Positions 7,787-15,265 are shown, counted from the first letter of the stretch. The stretch: DNA of 64,000 nt from Candidatus Chloroploca mongolica (GCF_004762035.2 NZ_SIJK02000033.1:1-64000); one strand, 5' to 3'. Notes: generated from the letters alone by a model not told the origin. Made by a program: numbers and translations.

Positions 7787-7969
7787 ATGAACATCCCATC
7801 GATCGTTCACATCCTGCTCATCGGTCTCGGGGTCGCAATTGCCGTCATTGGAACACTTGGTATGCTTGGTTTTGGCCCTGGGGAGAGTATTATCGTCCTT
7901 GGCGTGTTGGCACTGGTAGATGATGGATTGAGGCGAGCATATTCATCGAAGCGTCATACGTTACGGTGA
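7787..7969 (+). CDS. small two-helix membrane protein, hypothetical
   Basis: The product has 60 residues from ATG 7787, preceded by AAGGAG. It is almost entirely hydrophobic: residues 5-24 (VHILLIGLGVAIAVIGTLGM) and 30-43 (ESIIVLGVLALVDD) could form a helical hairpin, with a short basic tail (RRAYSSKRH). A -10-like TACAAT lies at 7743-7748. No family was recognised. It shares its cassette with the following DUF433/DUF5615 pair and could be a separate gene or a membrane-active partner. Confidence 0.5.
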   Translation: MNIPSIVHILLIGLGVAIAVIGTLGMLGFGPGESIIVLGVLALVDDGLRRAYSSKRHTLR

Positions 7970-8021
7970 TCGAAATGCTCGGATGGAGCATCATGGCTAC
8001 CATACAGACAGGATAATAACG

Positions 8022-8258
8022 ATGAATAATAGACTTATCACCGTAGATCCAGCGATTATGATGGGAAAGCCGGTCATTACCGGGACTCGTATTACGGTGG
8101 AATCGCTTCTAGACCGCTTTGCGGCGGGCGAGACGATCGACCAGATGCTGGAAGCCCATCCCCGCCTGACCAAAGAAGCGATCTTTGCCGCCTTTGCCTT
8201 TGCGGCGGACACGCTTCGCTCGGATATCATTTATCCTATCTCGGATAAAGCGGCATGA
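8022..8258 (+). CDS. DUF433-family protein, putative antitoxin (second module)
   Basis: This is a 78-residue protein. DPAIMMGKPVITGTRITVES (residues 7-26) is the DUF433 signature, followed by LLDRFAAGETIDQMLEAHP and the helix KEAIFAAFAFAAD. The ATG at 8022 was chosen because the DUF433 fold starts there and AGGATAA precedes it; upstream frame residues have no family similarity. It overlaps the DUF5615 gene by 4 bp. The role is inferred from the module type. Confidence 0.83.
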   Translation: MNNRLITVDPAIMMGKPVITGTRITVESLLDRFAAGETIDQMLEAHPRLTKEAIFAAFAFAADTLRSDIIYPISDKAA

Positions 8259-8608
8259 ATCTGCTGGCTGACGAGGGGATTGATAAGCCCATTGTGGACC
8301 GCCTGCGGCAAGATGGTCATATGGTCATGTATATTGCCGAGGAATTGCCAGGTATCACGGACGAGGTGATCCTGGCGTTGGCGAACCAGCAAGACGCCAT
8401 CCTGGCAACACGCGATAAAGACTTTGGAGAATTGGTGTATCGGCTGAATCGGGTAACGCAAGGTGTGATTTTAGTTCGGCTAGACGGATTACATCCTGAC
8501 ACCAAAGCAAGTATCGTATCAGCTTCCATTACTGAACATGGAGCAGAGATGCTCGGTGCATTTACTGTTATTAGCCGAGGGAACATACGAATACGAAGAA
8601 GAACGTAA
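8255..8608 (+). CDS. DUF5615 PIN-like protein, putative toxin (second module)
   Basis: The product has 117 residues. MNLLADEGIDKPIVDRLRQD carries the first acidic residues, LPGITDEVILALANQ the second, and LATRDKDFGELVY the third. Then GVILVRLDGL and a C-terminal strand GAFTVISRGNIRIRR complete the usual DUF5615 layout. It is a putative metal-dependent RNase, restrained by the DUF433 partner. The frame ends 155 bp before attC7; that stretch (8609-8763) is AT-rich and empty. Confidence 0.85.
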   Translation: MNLLADEGIDKPIVDRLRQDGHMVMYIAEELPGITDEVILALANQQDAILATRDKDFGELVYRLNRVTQGVILVRLDGLHPDTKASIVSASITEHGAEMLGAFTVISRGNIRIRRRT

Positions 8609-8763
8609 ATAAAGGCAAATAGAGAAATAAGTAGCCTAATAAGAATAATGGCACCGTAACGAAAAACGATTAGCACAGTCTTAAAGTCAATACAACCAAA
8701 TAAGAAATGGCTTACAGCAAAAGGGAATATCTCATATAGCTATAAAGTATTCTGAGCCCGCCC

Positions 8764-8896
8764 GCCCAACATCGCTCGCACCTGACGCCGCTGGCGCGGC
8801 CCTGAACCGGGGCGAGTCTGCCAGCCTCGTCGCGTGCCATCGCGTGGTGCCATCTATTGAAGCCACCAGCGGCGCCGCTGAAGCAGGGCGTTCGGC
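8764..8896 (+). other. attC site 7
   Basis: This 133 bp site runs from GCCCAAC (8764-8770) to GTTCGGC (8890-8896). The C at the first R position departs from GTTRRRY, as in attC8. The inner arms are like attC1. Confidence 0.78.
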
Positions 8897-8956
8897 CACT
8901 CTCAGCCTGTAATGCCCCTGCTCCACGAGATACCGTCGCTGCGGTTGTGCCTGTGC

Positions 8957-8962
8957 TATAGT
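8957..8962 (+). promoter_or_regulatory. -10 box of TA cassette
   Basis: TATAGT lies 28 bp before the antitoxin ATG at 8990. Confidence 0.4.
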
Positions 8963-8989
8963 ATGTGTGTATCTCGAAAGGAGCCGGCC

Positions 8990-9211
8990 ATGCCTACACC
9001 TGCAACGGTCTATCGTGACAAAGTTCTTCGCGAAGTGCAAACACTTCCTGAAGAGTATTTGCCGTACCTTCTCCAGCTGATTCAAACCTTCCGTGAAAGC
9101 GTGATGCTGAAGCCAGCATCGGCGAGCTTCGCGCAGGGATGGCACGAAGCGCAAACTGGGGATATCACACCTGTAGCCGACCTGTGGGACGGGATTGACG
9201 ACGATGAGTGA
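8990..9211 (+). CDS. putative antitoxin of RelE-type module
   Basis: The product has 73 residues from ATG 8990, with AAAGGAGC eight bases upstream. YRDKVLREVQTLPEEYLPYL and LLQLIQTFRESVML form two helices like those of small antitoxins that pair with RelE toxins. The C-terminal part is acidic (ADLWDGIDDDE). Its end overlaps the toxin gene by 8 bp. No DNA-binding motif is obvious. Confidence 0.66.
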   Translation: MPTPATVYRDKVLREVQTLPEEYLPYLLQLIQTFRESVMLKPASASFAQGWHEAQTGDITPVADLWDGIDDDE

Positions 9212-9557
9212 TGACCGAGTATCGCCGTTCCCCGTCTTCTTTACCAGCGAATTTAAGCGCAATCTTCGTCAACTTGCCAAGAAATATCGGCGCATACGAA
9301 CGGATATCCAGCCCCTGCTGAATGAGTTGGAGGCAGGCAACGTACCAGGAGATCAGATTCAGGGATTGGATGTCCTCGTTTTTAAAGTGCGCGCTCGCAA
9401 TACGAATAGCGCGCGTGGGAAAAGCGGTGGTTATCGGATTATTTACCAAAAAAAGCCAGATAAAAGCAGGAGCCTGCGCCCGCCACCCCGTCAGCGTCGG
9501 CGTACGCGGGCGCAGGCCCGTCGCTCCGACAATCCCCGGCCCAACAACGCGCTGTAG
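9204..9557 (+). pseudogene. RelE-family toxin with a lost C-terminus that reads into attC8
   Basis: The first 75-80 residues from ATG 9204 are RelE-like: PVFFTSEFKRNLRQLAKKYR, then IQPLLNELEAGNVPG, a VFKVRARNTNSARGKSGGYR segment and IIYQ. Normal family members continue with a beta strand and a catalytic or basic tail. Here, after KKPDKSRSL, the frame becomes low-complexity Arg/Pro (RPPPRQRRRTRAQARR) encoded by an inverted repeat and the beginning of attC8. The toxin is therefore probably inactive or altered. Loss may have happened by cassette recombination or by insertion of the palindromic element at 9472-9517. Confidence 0.68.
9472..9517. repeat. 12-bp inverted repeat at the toxin/attC8 junction
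   Basis: GCCTGCGCCCGC (9472-9483) and GCGGGCGCAGGC (9506-9517) are perfectly complementary around a 22-base loop. The repeat sits exactly where the RelE-like frame loses similarity. Confidence 0.7.
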
Positions 9558-9674
9558 CGCGACGCCGCTGGCGCGGCCCGCAACCTGGGTTTTGTTTTCA
9601 GCGTCATCTCGTGCCATCGCTCGTCTCGCTCTATCAAAGCAGCCAGCGGCGCGGCTGAAGGCTAGGCGTTCGGC
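9539..9674 (+). other. attC site 8
   Basis: This 136 bp site runs from GCCCAAC (9539-9545) to GTTCGGC (9668-9674). Arms GACGCCGCTGGCGCGG and CCAGCGGCGCGGCTGAAGG pair well. Confidence 0.8.
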
Positions 9675-9717
9675 CTCCCGATAGCGTTTATACCAAATCA
9701 TTCATGCAACTATCGGA

Positions 9718-9844
9718 CCATTTGCACACTGACGCCGCGGGCGCGGCCCCTGACCTGGGCGCGATTTTTGGTGGGTGTCCCGTGCCGGCGCACGAACCGA
9801 TCACGACGGCTCGCCCGCGGCGCTCCTGACGCTGAGCGTTGGGC
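9718..9844 (+). other. attC site 9, left box missing
   Basis: The right half is intact (CGCGGCGCTCCTGACGCTGA then GTTGGGC at 9838-9844), and the inner arm GACGCCGCGGGCGCGG is present. No RYYYAAC box is found at the left, where only a 43 bp spacer separates it from attC8. It is probably a decayed site left after loss of a cassette body. Confidence 0.6.
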
Positions 9845-9916
9845 GGGCCAGCACGGATCGGTGCAGGCGAAATGAGGTTGGGTGACGTTCTGCACACCCC
9901 CCGTCGCTCCATCTGC

Positions 9917-9922
9917 TATACT
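9917..9922 (+). promoter_or_regulatory. -10 box before structured leader
   Basis: TATACT, directly followed by the stem-loop region that begins at 9924. It would give a leader of about 145 nt before the antitoxin ATG at 10074. Confidence 0.45.
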
Positions 9923-9923
9923 A

Positions 9924-10022
9924 GAGCGGTGGTCAGATCAGGTGAGCCTTCGTTCCAGCAGGTGGCGATTCGCCGTCACTGCATGTATGGGTGGCATGGC
10001 TCACGCATTGTGACCACCGCTC
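9924..10022 (+). promoter_or_regulatory. long stem-loop leader upstream of the TA operon
   Basis: GAGCGGTGGTCA (9924-9935) pairs perfectly with TGACCACCGCTC (10011-10022). A second inner stem is GTGAGCC (9942-9948) with GGCTCAC (9998-10004), and GGCGATTCGCC forms a small hairpin between them. The nested arrangement just after a -10 box suggests a folded 5' RNA or an operator. Its paralogous module at 1910 lacks it. Confidence 0.55.
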
Positions 10023-10073
10023 GAGCGTGGCACGCCGTATGGGAGCCACCCGCATAGCAGGAGGAACAGGAAT

Positions 10074-10313
10074 ATGACGGCATTACTGCAACAAGCAATT
10101 GCGGCTATCACAAAGTTACCAGGGGCGCAGCAAGATGCGATTGCGCGTCGGCTCCTCCTCGAACTCGCCGATGATGCTGCCTGGGAAGCCCGCTTTGCGG
10201 CAACAACCGATGCGCAGTGGGATCACCTCACGGCCCAGGTTCGCCACGCGATTGCCACCGGTGCGACCGAGACGTTGGAAAGCGTGTTTCCGCCGCCTGA
10301 TTCCAGACCATGA
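10074..10313 (+). CDS. antitoxin of a RelE/ParE-type TA module (paralogue of 1910-2128)
   Basis: This is a 79-residue protein sharing MTALLxQAxA, QQDAIA and LELADDAAWEARFA with the antitoxin at 1910. AGGAGGAACAGGA lies just before the ATG. The C-terminal half (HAIATGATETLESVFPPP) differs, as expected for the toxin-contact region. It overlaps the toxin gene by 4 bp (ATGA) and should neutralise that product. Long structured leader upstream. Confidence 0.75.
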   Translation: MTALLQQAIAAITKLPGAQQDAIARRLLLELADDAAWEARFAATTDAQWDHLTAQVRHAIATGATETLESVFPPPDSRP

Positions 10314-10579
10314 AGTCCAGCATCACGAAGACGTTCCGCCAACACCTGGAAAGCCTGCCGACGACGGTGCAAGACCAGGCGGCCCGGGCGTATACCCTCT
10401 GGCGTGCTGATCCATACCATCCGAGCCTGGAATTTAAGCGGGTGAGCCAACGGCAACCCATTTACTCCGTGCGCATCGGGATCAGCTATCGCGCCTTGGG
10501 CCTCCGGGAAGGGGAGGACATCTACTGGTTTTGGATTGGTTCGCATAGTGCGTACGACGAGTTACTCAAACGTCTGTAG
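10310..10579 (+). CDS. RelE/ParE-family toxin (paralogue of 2125-2385)
   Basis: The product has 89 residues. PSLEFKRVSQRQPIYSVRIG, then YRALGLREGEDIYWFWIGSH and SAYDELLKRL, closely parallels the toxin at 2125. An intact beta-core and the C-terminal aromatic strand suggest a working toxin. It is the last recognisable TA gene before the alkylsulfatase, and no attC was found after it. The exact target (mRNA or gyrase) cannot be decided from sequence. Confidence 0.78.
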   Translation: MKSSITKTFRQHLESLPTTVQDQAARAYTLWRADPYHPSLEFKRVSQRQPIYSVRIGISYRALGLREGEDIYWFWIGSHSAYDELLKRL

Positions 10580-10752
10580 ACAGAAAGCCAACAGATCCGT
10601 CGGGTGGTAACGGGTGAAGCGCACCAAGAGCCGCTGCCGGTGTGGCAACGTCCCACCAGCTCCGGCATCAACGAACCGGCGAATCAGGAGCAATCATAAC
10701 GGTTAACCGAGCATTCCAGAGCGTATGCAGCACAGGAAAGAAGGATAAAACC

Positions 10753-12660
10753 ATGCCACAGTCCAAAGACGCAACAAGCTTTACCGAAGCGGCCAATGCG
10801 GCGCTGCTTCAGCAGTTGAACTGGAGCGACACCCAGGACTACGAACTAGCCAGTCGCGGCTTCATCGCCACGCTGAATGATCCGGTCATCCGCGACGAGA
10901 CCGGCCGTCCGGCCTGGAATCTCAGCGCCTTCGCGTTTCTCGAAGCAGAGACGGCCCCAGCTAGCGTCAATCCCAGCCTGTGGCGGCAGTCTCGCCTGAA
11001 CGCCCTCTATCAGGGGCTCTTCCAGGTGACCGATGGCATCTACCAGATCCGCGACTTCGATCTGTCGGTCATGACTATCATCGACACCGGTGCCAGTTAT
11101 ATCGTGATCGACCCGCTGGTGACCCCGCCGACCGCCGAGGCAGGCATGGCGCTGGTCTATCAACACATCGGTCGCAAGCCCATCGTCGCCGTCATCTACA
11201 CGCACAGCCACATCGACCATTGGGGCGGCGTGAAAGGGGTGATTTCCCAGGCCGACGTCACGGCTGGCCAGGTCAAGATCATCGCCCCGGAGCGGTTCAT
11301 GGAATTCGCTATCAGCGAGAACGTCATCGCCGGCAATGTGATGAGCCGGCGCGCCAGCTATATGTACGGCAACCTGCTGCCCCAAGACACGACCGGACAG
11401 GTGGGTGCCGGTTTGGGGCAGACGACGTCGTCCGGCGTTCCGACCCTGATCGAGCCGACCGACACCATTACCCACACCGGTCAGACGATGGTGATCGACG
11501 GCGTGGAAATCGAGTTCCAACTCACGCCAGGCACGGAAGCGCCGGCGGAGATGAACTTCCTCTTCCCCCAACGTCGTGCCTTGTGCATGGCAGAGAATGT
11601 CTCGCACAACATGCACAACCTCTATACCTTGCGCGGGGCGATCGTGCGCAATCCCAAAGTATGGGCGCACTACATCGACGAGGCGATCGATCTGTTCGAT
11701 GGCCGCTACGATGTGGTCTTCTCCTCGCACCACTGGCCTACCTGGGGCGCGGAAGCGGGTCTGGATTACCTGAAGAAGCAGCGTGACATGTACAAGTATC
11801 TCCACGACGAGACCATGCGCCTGGCCAATCAGGGCTACACTCTGCTCGAAATCCCCGAGATCGTCGAGAGCCAGCTTCCGGCTGAACTCTTCAACGCCTG
11901 GTACAACCGCGGCTACTACGGCACGGTCAACCACAACGTCAAAGCGGTCTACCAGCACTATCTGGGCTTCTTCGACGGCAACCCGGCTAACTTGCACCCG
12001 CTGCCGCCGGAGGATGCCGGCAAGAAATATGTCGAGTTTATGGGCGGCGCAGACAATCTGCTGACGCAAGCACGGGCATCGTTCGAGAAGGGCGAGTACC
12101 GCTGGGTGGCGCAGGTGGTCAACCATCTGGTCTTCGCCGACCCGGACAACCAGGCCGCACGCGCGCTGCAAGCCGACGCGCTCGAGCAACTGGGCTACCA
12201 GGCTGAGTCCGGCCCCTGGCGCAACTTCTACCTCAGCGCCGCCAAAGAGCTACGCAACGGCGTGATCGACCTGGGCGCGCCCAAGACCGCTAGCCCAGAT
12301 GTGATCAAAGCTATGTCGCTGGACATGTTCTTCGACCTGTTGGCCGTGCGTATGATCGGCCCCAAAGCGGCGGGCAAGAAGCTGGTCTTCAACGCTACTT
12401 TCACCGACACGGGCGAGCAATATCTCTTAATGGTCGAGAACTGCGTCCTGAACTATGCCAGGGGCAAGCAGAGCGCCGAGGCCGACGCCTCGCTGACGAT
12501 GAGCCGGACGGCGCTGAACGAGATCGTGCTGGGCGAAGCCAAGCTCGCGGAGAAGCTGGCGACCGGCGAAGCCAGGATCGACGGCAACCCAGAGAAGCTG
12601 GTGGAGTTCCTGTCGTTGTTGGACACCTTCGAGTTCTGGTTCAACATCGTCACGCCGTGA
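10753..12660 (+). CDS. SdsA/BDS1-type alkyl sulfatase (metallo-beta-lactamase fold)
   Basis: This is a 635-residue enzyme that hydrolyses alkyl sulfate esters to alcohol and sulfate. The metallo-beta-lactamase signature THSHIDHWGG (from residue 150) supplies the His/Asp zinc ligands, and NVSHNMHNLYTLRGA and SSHHWPTWG give the further ligand and substrate regions typical of SdsA1-like enzymes. A dimerisation domain and a C-terminal SCP2-like lipid-binding domain (from about residue 510) follow in the usual order. No signal peptide is evident. ATG 10753 was chosen because GAAGGA precedes it. Codon use is markedly C-ending and GC-rich compared with neighbours, and the gene lies next to the cassette array, so recent acquisition is possible. 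Confidence 0.93.
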   Translation: MPQSKDATSFTEAANAALLQQLNWSDTQDYELASRGFIATLNDPVIRDETGRPAWNLSAFAFLEAETAPASVNPSLWRQSRLNALYQGLFQVTDGIYQIRDFDLSVMTIIDTGASYIVIDPLVTPPTAEAGMALVYQHIGRKPIVAVIYTHSHIDHWGGVKGVISQADVTAGQVKIIAPERFMEFAISENVIAGNVMSRRASYMYGNLLPQDTTGQVGAGLGQTTSSGVPTLIEPTDTITHTGQTMVIDGVEIEFQLTPGTEAPAEMNFLFPQRRALCMAENVSHNMHNLYTLRGAIVRNPKVWAHYIDEAIDLFDGRYDVVFSSHHWPTWGAEAGLDYLKKQRDMYKYLHDETMRLANQGYTLLEIPEIVESQLPAELFNAWYNRGYYGTVNHNVKAVYQHYLGFFDGNPANLHPLPPEDAGKKYVEFMGGADNLLTQARASFEKGEYRWVAQVVNHLVFADPDNQAARALQADALEQLGYQAESGPWRNFYLSAAKELRNGVIDLGAPKTASPDVIKAMSLDMFFDLLAVRMIGPKAAGKKLVFNATFTDTGEQYLLMVENCVLNYARGKQSAEADASLTMSRTALNEIVLGEAKLAEKLATGEARIDGNPEKLVEFLSLLDTFEFWFNIVTP

Positions 12661-12667
12661 CCGCGCA

Positions 12668-12710
12668 CACCCGCCACATCTGCGCTGCGCACGCGCAGGT
12701 GTGGCGGGTG
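12668..12710 (+). terminator. hairpin terminator after alkyl sulfatase gene
   Basis: CACCCGCCACATCTGCG pairs with CGCAGGTGTGGCGGGTG eight bases after the stop codon. There is no T-run, so it may be a weak or factor-assisted terminator. Confidence 0.6.
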
Positions 12711-12805
12711 ACAGCGCGGCCAAGACCCATCAGGTCATCAAGCACCACCATCCTGCCCCAAAATCACAGCCCATCACACCATCACAAAAATCATAGTTAA
12801 GACCC

Positions 12806-13159
12806 CTACCCCCACCTCCCCCTCGGCGCACGAAAACGCGCCGGTGCCCCACGCACACGTCGCACACGTCGCTCAGGGCGCAACGCCGCCAGCGCCGCCT
12901 CGGCTAGCGCAACCAGCCGCGCAGGGTCACGTTCAGCACCCGCGCTCCGCGCCACCTGACGCACCGCCTGGGCAATCGCCCGCAACCCGGCCTCCTCCTC
13001 CTCTTCAGAAACTTCGGGTGCCGCGACCTTCACCGCCGCCTCAGTCGCCCATCGGATCAACGGGGCCGCCTGCTCATCAAGCAAATCACCCGTCAACCCC
13101 TCATCCTCCATCAATCGCTCAGCCGCCATCTCCTGGCGCGGCGTCAATTTCTCGCCCAT
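12806..13159 (-). CDS. hypothetical alanine/glutamate-rich helical protein
   Basis: This is a 117-residue protein on the minus strand. It starts MGEKLTPRQEMAAERLM, has an acidic patch (EVSEEEEEAGLRAIA) and a basic C-terminus (RPERRVRRVRG). The whole reads as helical and cytoplasmic. GGGGAG lies seven bases upstream of the ATG, which supports a real gene. No domain was recognised. It is separated from the upstream transporter genes by a strong terminator, so it has its own transcription unit. Confidence 0.5.
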   Translation of the reverse strand: MGEKLTPRQEMAAERLMEDEGLTGDLLDEQAAPLIRWATEAAVKVAAPEVSEEEEEAGLRAIAQAVRQVARSAGAERDPARLVALAEAALAALRPERRVRRVRGAPARFRAPRGRWG

Positions 13160-13202
13160 ACAAACTCCCCTCGGCTCACTCTTATGTGCAAGGTATTGAA
13201 TT

Positions 13203-13233
13203 AAAAAAACGCCAGCAATGCTGGCGTTTTTTT
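13203..13233 (-). terminator. rho-independent terminator (symmetrical, may work both ways)
   Basis: An AAAAAAACGCCAGCA arm and the TGCTGGCGTTTTTTT arm flank a very short loop. An A-run on one side and a T-run on the other make it active on either strand. It would end the peptide-transporter operon arriving from the right. Confidence 0.85.
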
Positions 13234-13263
13234 AGCAAGCTTCCTCGAGTCACAAATCCCCAC

Positions 13264-14229
13264 TCACAACCGCGAACGCGGATCAAGCGCGTCGCGCAAC
13301 CCATCCCCCACATAGTTAATGCACAGCACCGCCAGAAAGATCAAAAAGCCGGGAAACAAGACCATCCACGCCGCAAAATCAAGAAAGTTCTGCCCATCAT
13401 AGAGCAACCGCCCCCAGGTTGGTACGTCAGGCGGAAACCCGAGCCCCAGGAATGAGAGCACCGACTCGGTGATGATCGCCGCCCCAACGCCAATCGTTGC
13501 CGCGACAATGATCGGCCCCAGCGCGTTCGGCAAAATATGCTTGAACATGATCTTGGGCTCAGTCACACCCAATGCCCGCGCTGCTTCCACAAATTCCTTC
13601 TCTTTCAACGAAAGAAAAGAACTCCGTACCAGCCGCGCAACCGTCATCCAGTTCAAGATGCCGATCACAAAGACGATCAAGACAAAAATGCCTGTCTCGG
13701 GGCCAAGCGCACGACGTAAGGTGTCACGAAAGAGAAAGATCAAAAGCAAGAGCAACGGCACAACCGGCAAAGCAAGAAAAAGATCGGTAATACGCATTAA
13801 AATACTATCGATGCGTCCACCAAAAAAGCCAGCTACAGCTCCGATCAATGTGCCAACCGTAATCGAGATCAACATCGCCGCGACGCCAACCGAGAGCGAT
13901 ACCCGCCCTCCAAGCATAACGCGGGCCAGCATGTCGCGCCCCAGATCATCGGTGCCCATCGGGTGCTCAAGACTCGGCGGCAACATGCTCTTGCTAAAAT
14001 CAATTTTGCGCGGGTCGCCCCCATACAGCAGTGGCCCAACTGCCACCATGATCACAAGCAAGCAAAAGATCACCGCACCAACAACGGCCATCCGGTGCCG
14101 CCGGAAACGCCGCCATGCATCACCCCACAGCGTCCGTGGTGCTTTCGTTGGTTGGAGACGTGACAGTTGCTGAAGGGTCAGATTCGGCGCTGCTGGCGTT
14201 GTTTCGAGTGGTGGATTGGCTTCTGACAT
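13264..14229 (-). CDS. peptide-type ABC transporter permease (DppC/OppC family)
   Basis: This is a 321-residue inner-membrane permease. An OppC-type N-terminal region (PRTLWGDAWRRFRRHRMAVVG) leads into the first helix, and the GTDDLGRDMLARVM segment is the family hallmark. The EAA loop reads EAARALGVTEPKIMFKHILP (ATPase contact). Six membrane helices are expected. ATG 14229 was chosen because AAAGGAAG lies just before it, leaving a 10 bp gap after the upstream permease stop; longer starts would overlap. It works with the adjacent OppB-like permease and binding lipoprotein. No ATPase genes follow, so they must lie elsewhere. Confidence 0.93.
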   Translation of the reverse strand: MSEANPPLETTPAAPNLTLQQLSRLQPTKAPRTLWGDAWRRFRRHRMAVVGAVIFCLLVIMVAVGPLLYGGDPRKIDFSKSMLPPSLEHPMGTDDLGRDMLARVMLGGRVSLSVGVAAMLISITVGTLIGAVAGFFGGRIDSILMRITDLFLALPVVPLLLLLIFLFRDTLRRALGPETGIFVLIVFVIGILNWMTVARLVRSSFLSLKEKEFVEAARALGVTEPKIMFKHILPNALGPIIVAATIGVGAAIITESVLSFLGLGFPPDVPTWGRLLYDGQNFLDFAAWMVLFPGFLIFLAVLCINYVGDGLRDALDPRSRL

Positions 14230-14239
14230 GCCACTTCCT

Positions 14240-15199
14240 TTACTCATACCGGATTCTCGGGTCGAGAACCCCATATAAGACATCAACAATCAAGTTAAAA
14301 CTGACCACCAGCACCGCAAAAATGAAGGTGATCGCCATCACCACTGGGGTATCTGAGTTCTGGATCGAGCGGATCAGCAATTCACCAATGCCGTTGATCC
14401 GAAAGATCTGTTCGGTGACAATCGCCCCCGTGAAGATCGTTGGGACACCAAGCGCGATCAGGGTTGCGACCGGAATCATGCTGTTGCGCAAGACGTGCCA
14501 CAAAATCACACTTCGTTCGTTCAACCCTTTGGCCCGCGCCGTCCGCGTGTAATCCATCGGTAGGTTCTCCATCATCGAAGCCCGCACAAAACGTGTCAGC
14601 GTGCCCGTTTGATAGAGTGCCAGCACCGTCACCGGCATGATCATCTGCTTCACCTGCTGCCAGAAGCTGTTCCAGTCGGTGACTTCCAGCGTCGAGTTGT
14701 AGATAAAGGGCAGCCAGCGGAGGTTGACCGAGAAGATCAGGATAAGTAAAAGACCAGTAAAAAAAGTGGGAACAGAAAAACCAATAAAGGCAAAGGTTGT
14801 TGCAATATTATCAAAGGCTGAATAGGGTTTCACTGCCGAAATGATCCCAATCGGGATCGCCAGACAAATCGAAATGATATATGCCAGACCAATCACTTGC
14901 AGGGTCTGCGGCAACCGTTGCCCAATCAGATCAATCACCGGCACACGCGCCGCAAACGAAAAGCCCCAGTCGCCGCGCATCAAAGCCCCGAGCCATTTGA
15001 AATAGCGGATGTACCACGGATCATTCAGCCCGAGCGAGGCGCGAATCTGCTCTCGTACCTCGGGCGGTACCGATGGATCGGCGGCAAACTGCGCGAGTGG
15101 ATCGCCCGGTGCCAGCGCCAGTACCGCAAAGATCACCAGGCTGATTCCTAGAAGCGTCGGGATGGCAAACAAAATCCGCCGAATGATATAACGACCCAT
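14240..15199 (-). CDS. peptide-type ABC transporter permease (DppB/OppB family)
   Basis: This is a 319-residue permease. The N-terminal GRYIIRRILFAIPTLLGISL is the typical DppB start helix, and DPLAQFAADPSVPPEVREQI is the periplasmic segment following it. The cytoplasmic EAA loop includes YTRTARAKGLNERSVILWHV, and DPRIRYE closes the protein. Start 15199 was preferred because the family begins with the MGRYIIRR segment. It forms the heterodimeric channel with the DppC-like partner downstream. A strong palindrome lies between it and the binding-protein gene, so its level is probably lower than that of the lipoprotein. Confidence 0.93.
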   Translation of the reverse strand: MGRYIIRRILFAIPTLLGISLVIFAVLALAPGDPLAQFAADPSVPPEVREQIRASLGLNDPWYIRYFKWLGALMRGDWGFSFAARVPVIDLIGQRLPQTLQVIGLAYIISICLAIPIGIISAVKPYSAFDNIATTFAFIGFSVPTFFTGLLLILIFSVNLRWLPFIYNSTLEVTDWNSFWQQVKQMIMPVTVLALYQTGTLTRFVRASMMENLPMDYTRTARAKGLNERSVILWHVLRNSMIPVATLIALGVPTIFTGAIVTEQIFRINGIGELLIRSIQNSDTPVVMAITFIFAVLVVSFNLIVDVLYGVLDPRIRYE

Positions 15200-15212
15200 A
15201 TGCACCACTTGC

Positions 15213-15255
15213 TTTGGCCCCCATCGGTCAGGGATCCTGACCGATGGGGGCCAAA
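15213..15255 (-). repeat. perfect 20-bp palindrome between binding protein and permease genes
   Basis: TTTGGCCCCCATCGGTCAGG and its exact complement flank GAT. No T-run follows on the transcribed strand. It is probably a partial terminator or mRNA-stabilising hairpin that separates the highly expressed binding-protein message from the permease genes. Confidence 0.75.
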
Positions 15256-15265
15256 CAAAAGCTTT

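Noticed and set aside
1690-9850. CRISPR array
   Set aside because: The repeats are 90-144 bp, irregularly spaced (a few hundred to 3000 bp), imperfect and flanked by genes, which fits attC and not CRISPR repeats.
10846-12189. 447-residue open frame on the minus strand inside the alkylsulfatase gene
   Set aside because: It mirrors a GC-rich coding region with strong third-position bias; no ribosome site or domain, while the plus strand encodes a full alkylsulfatase.
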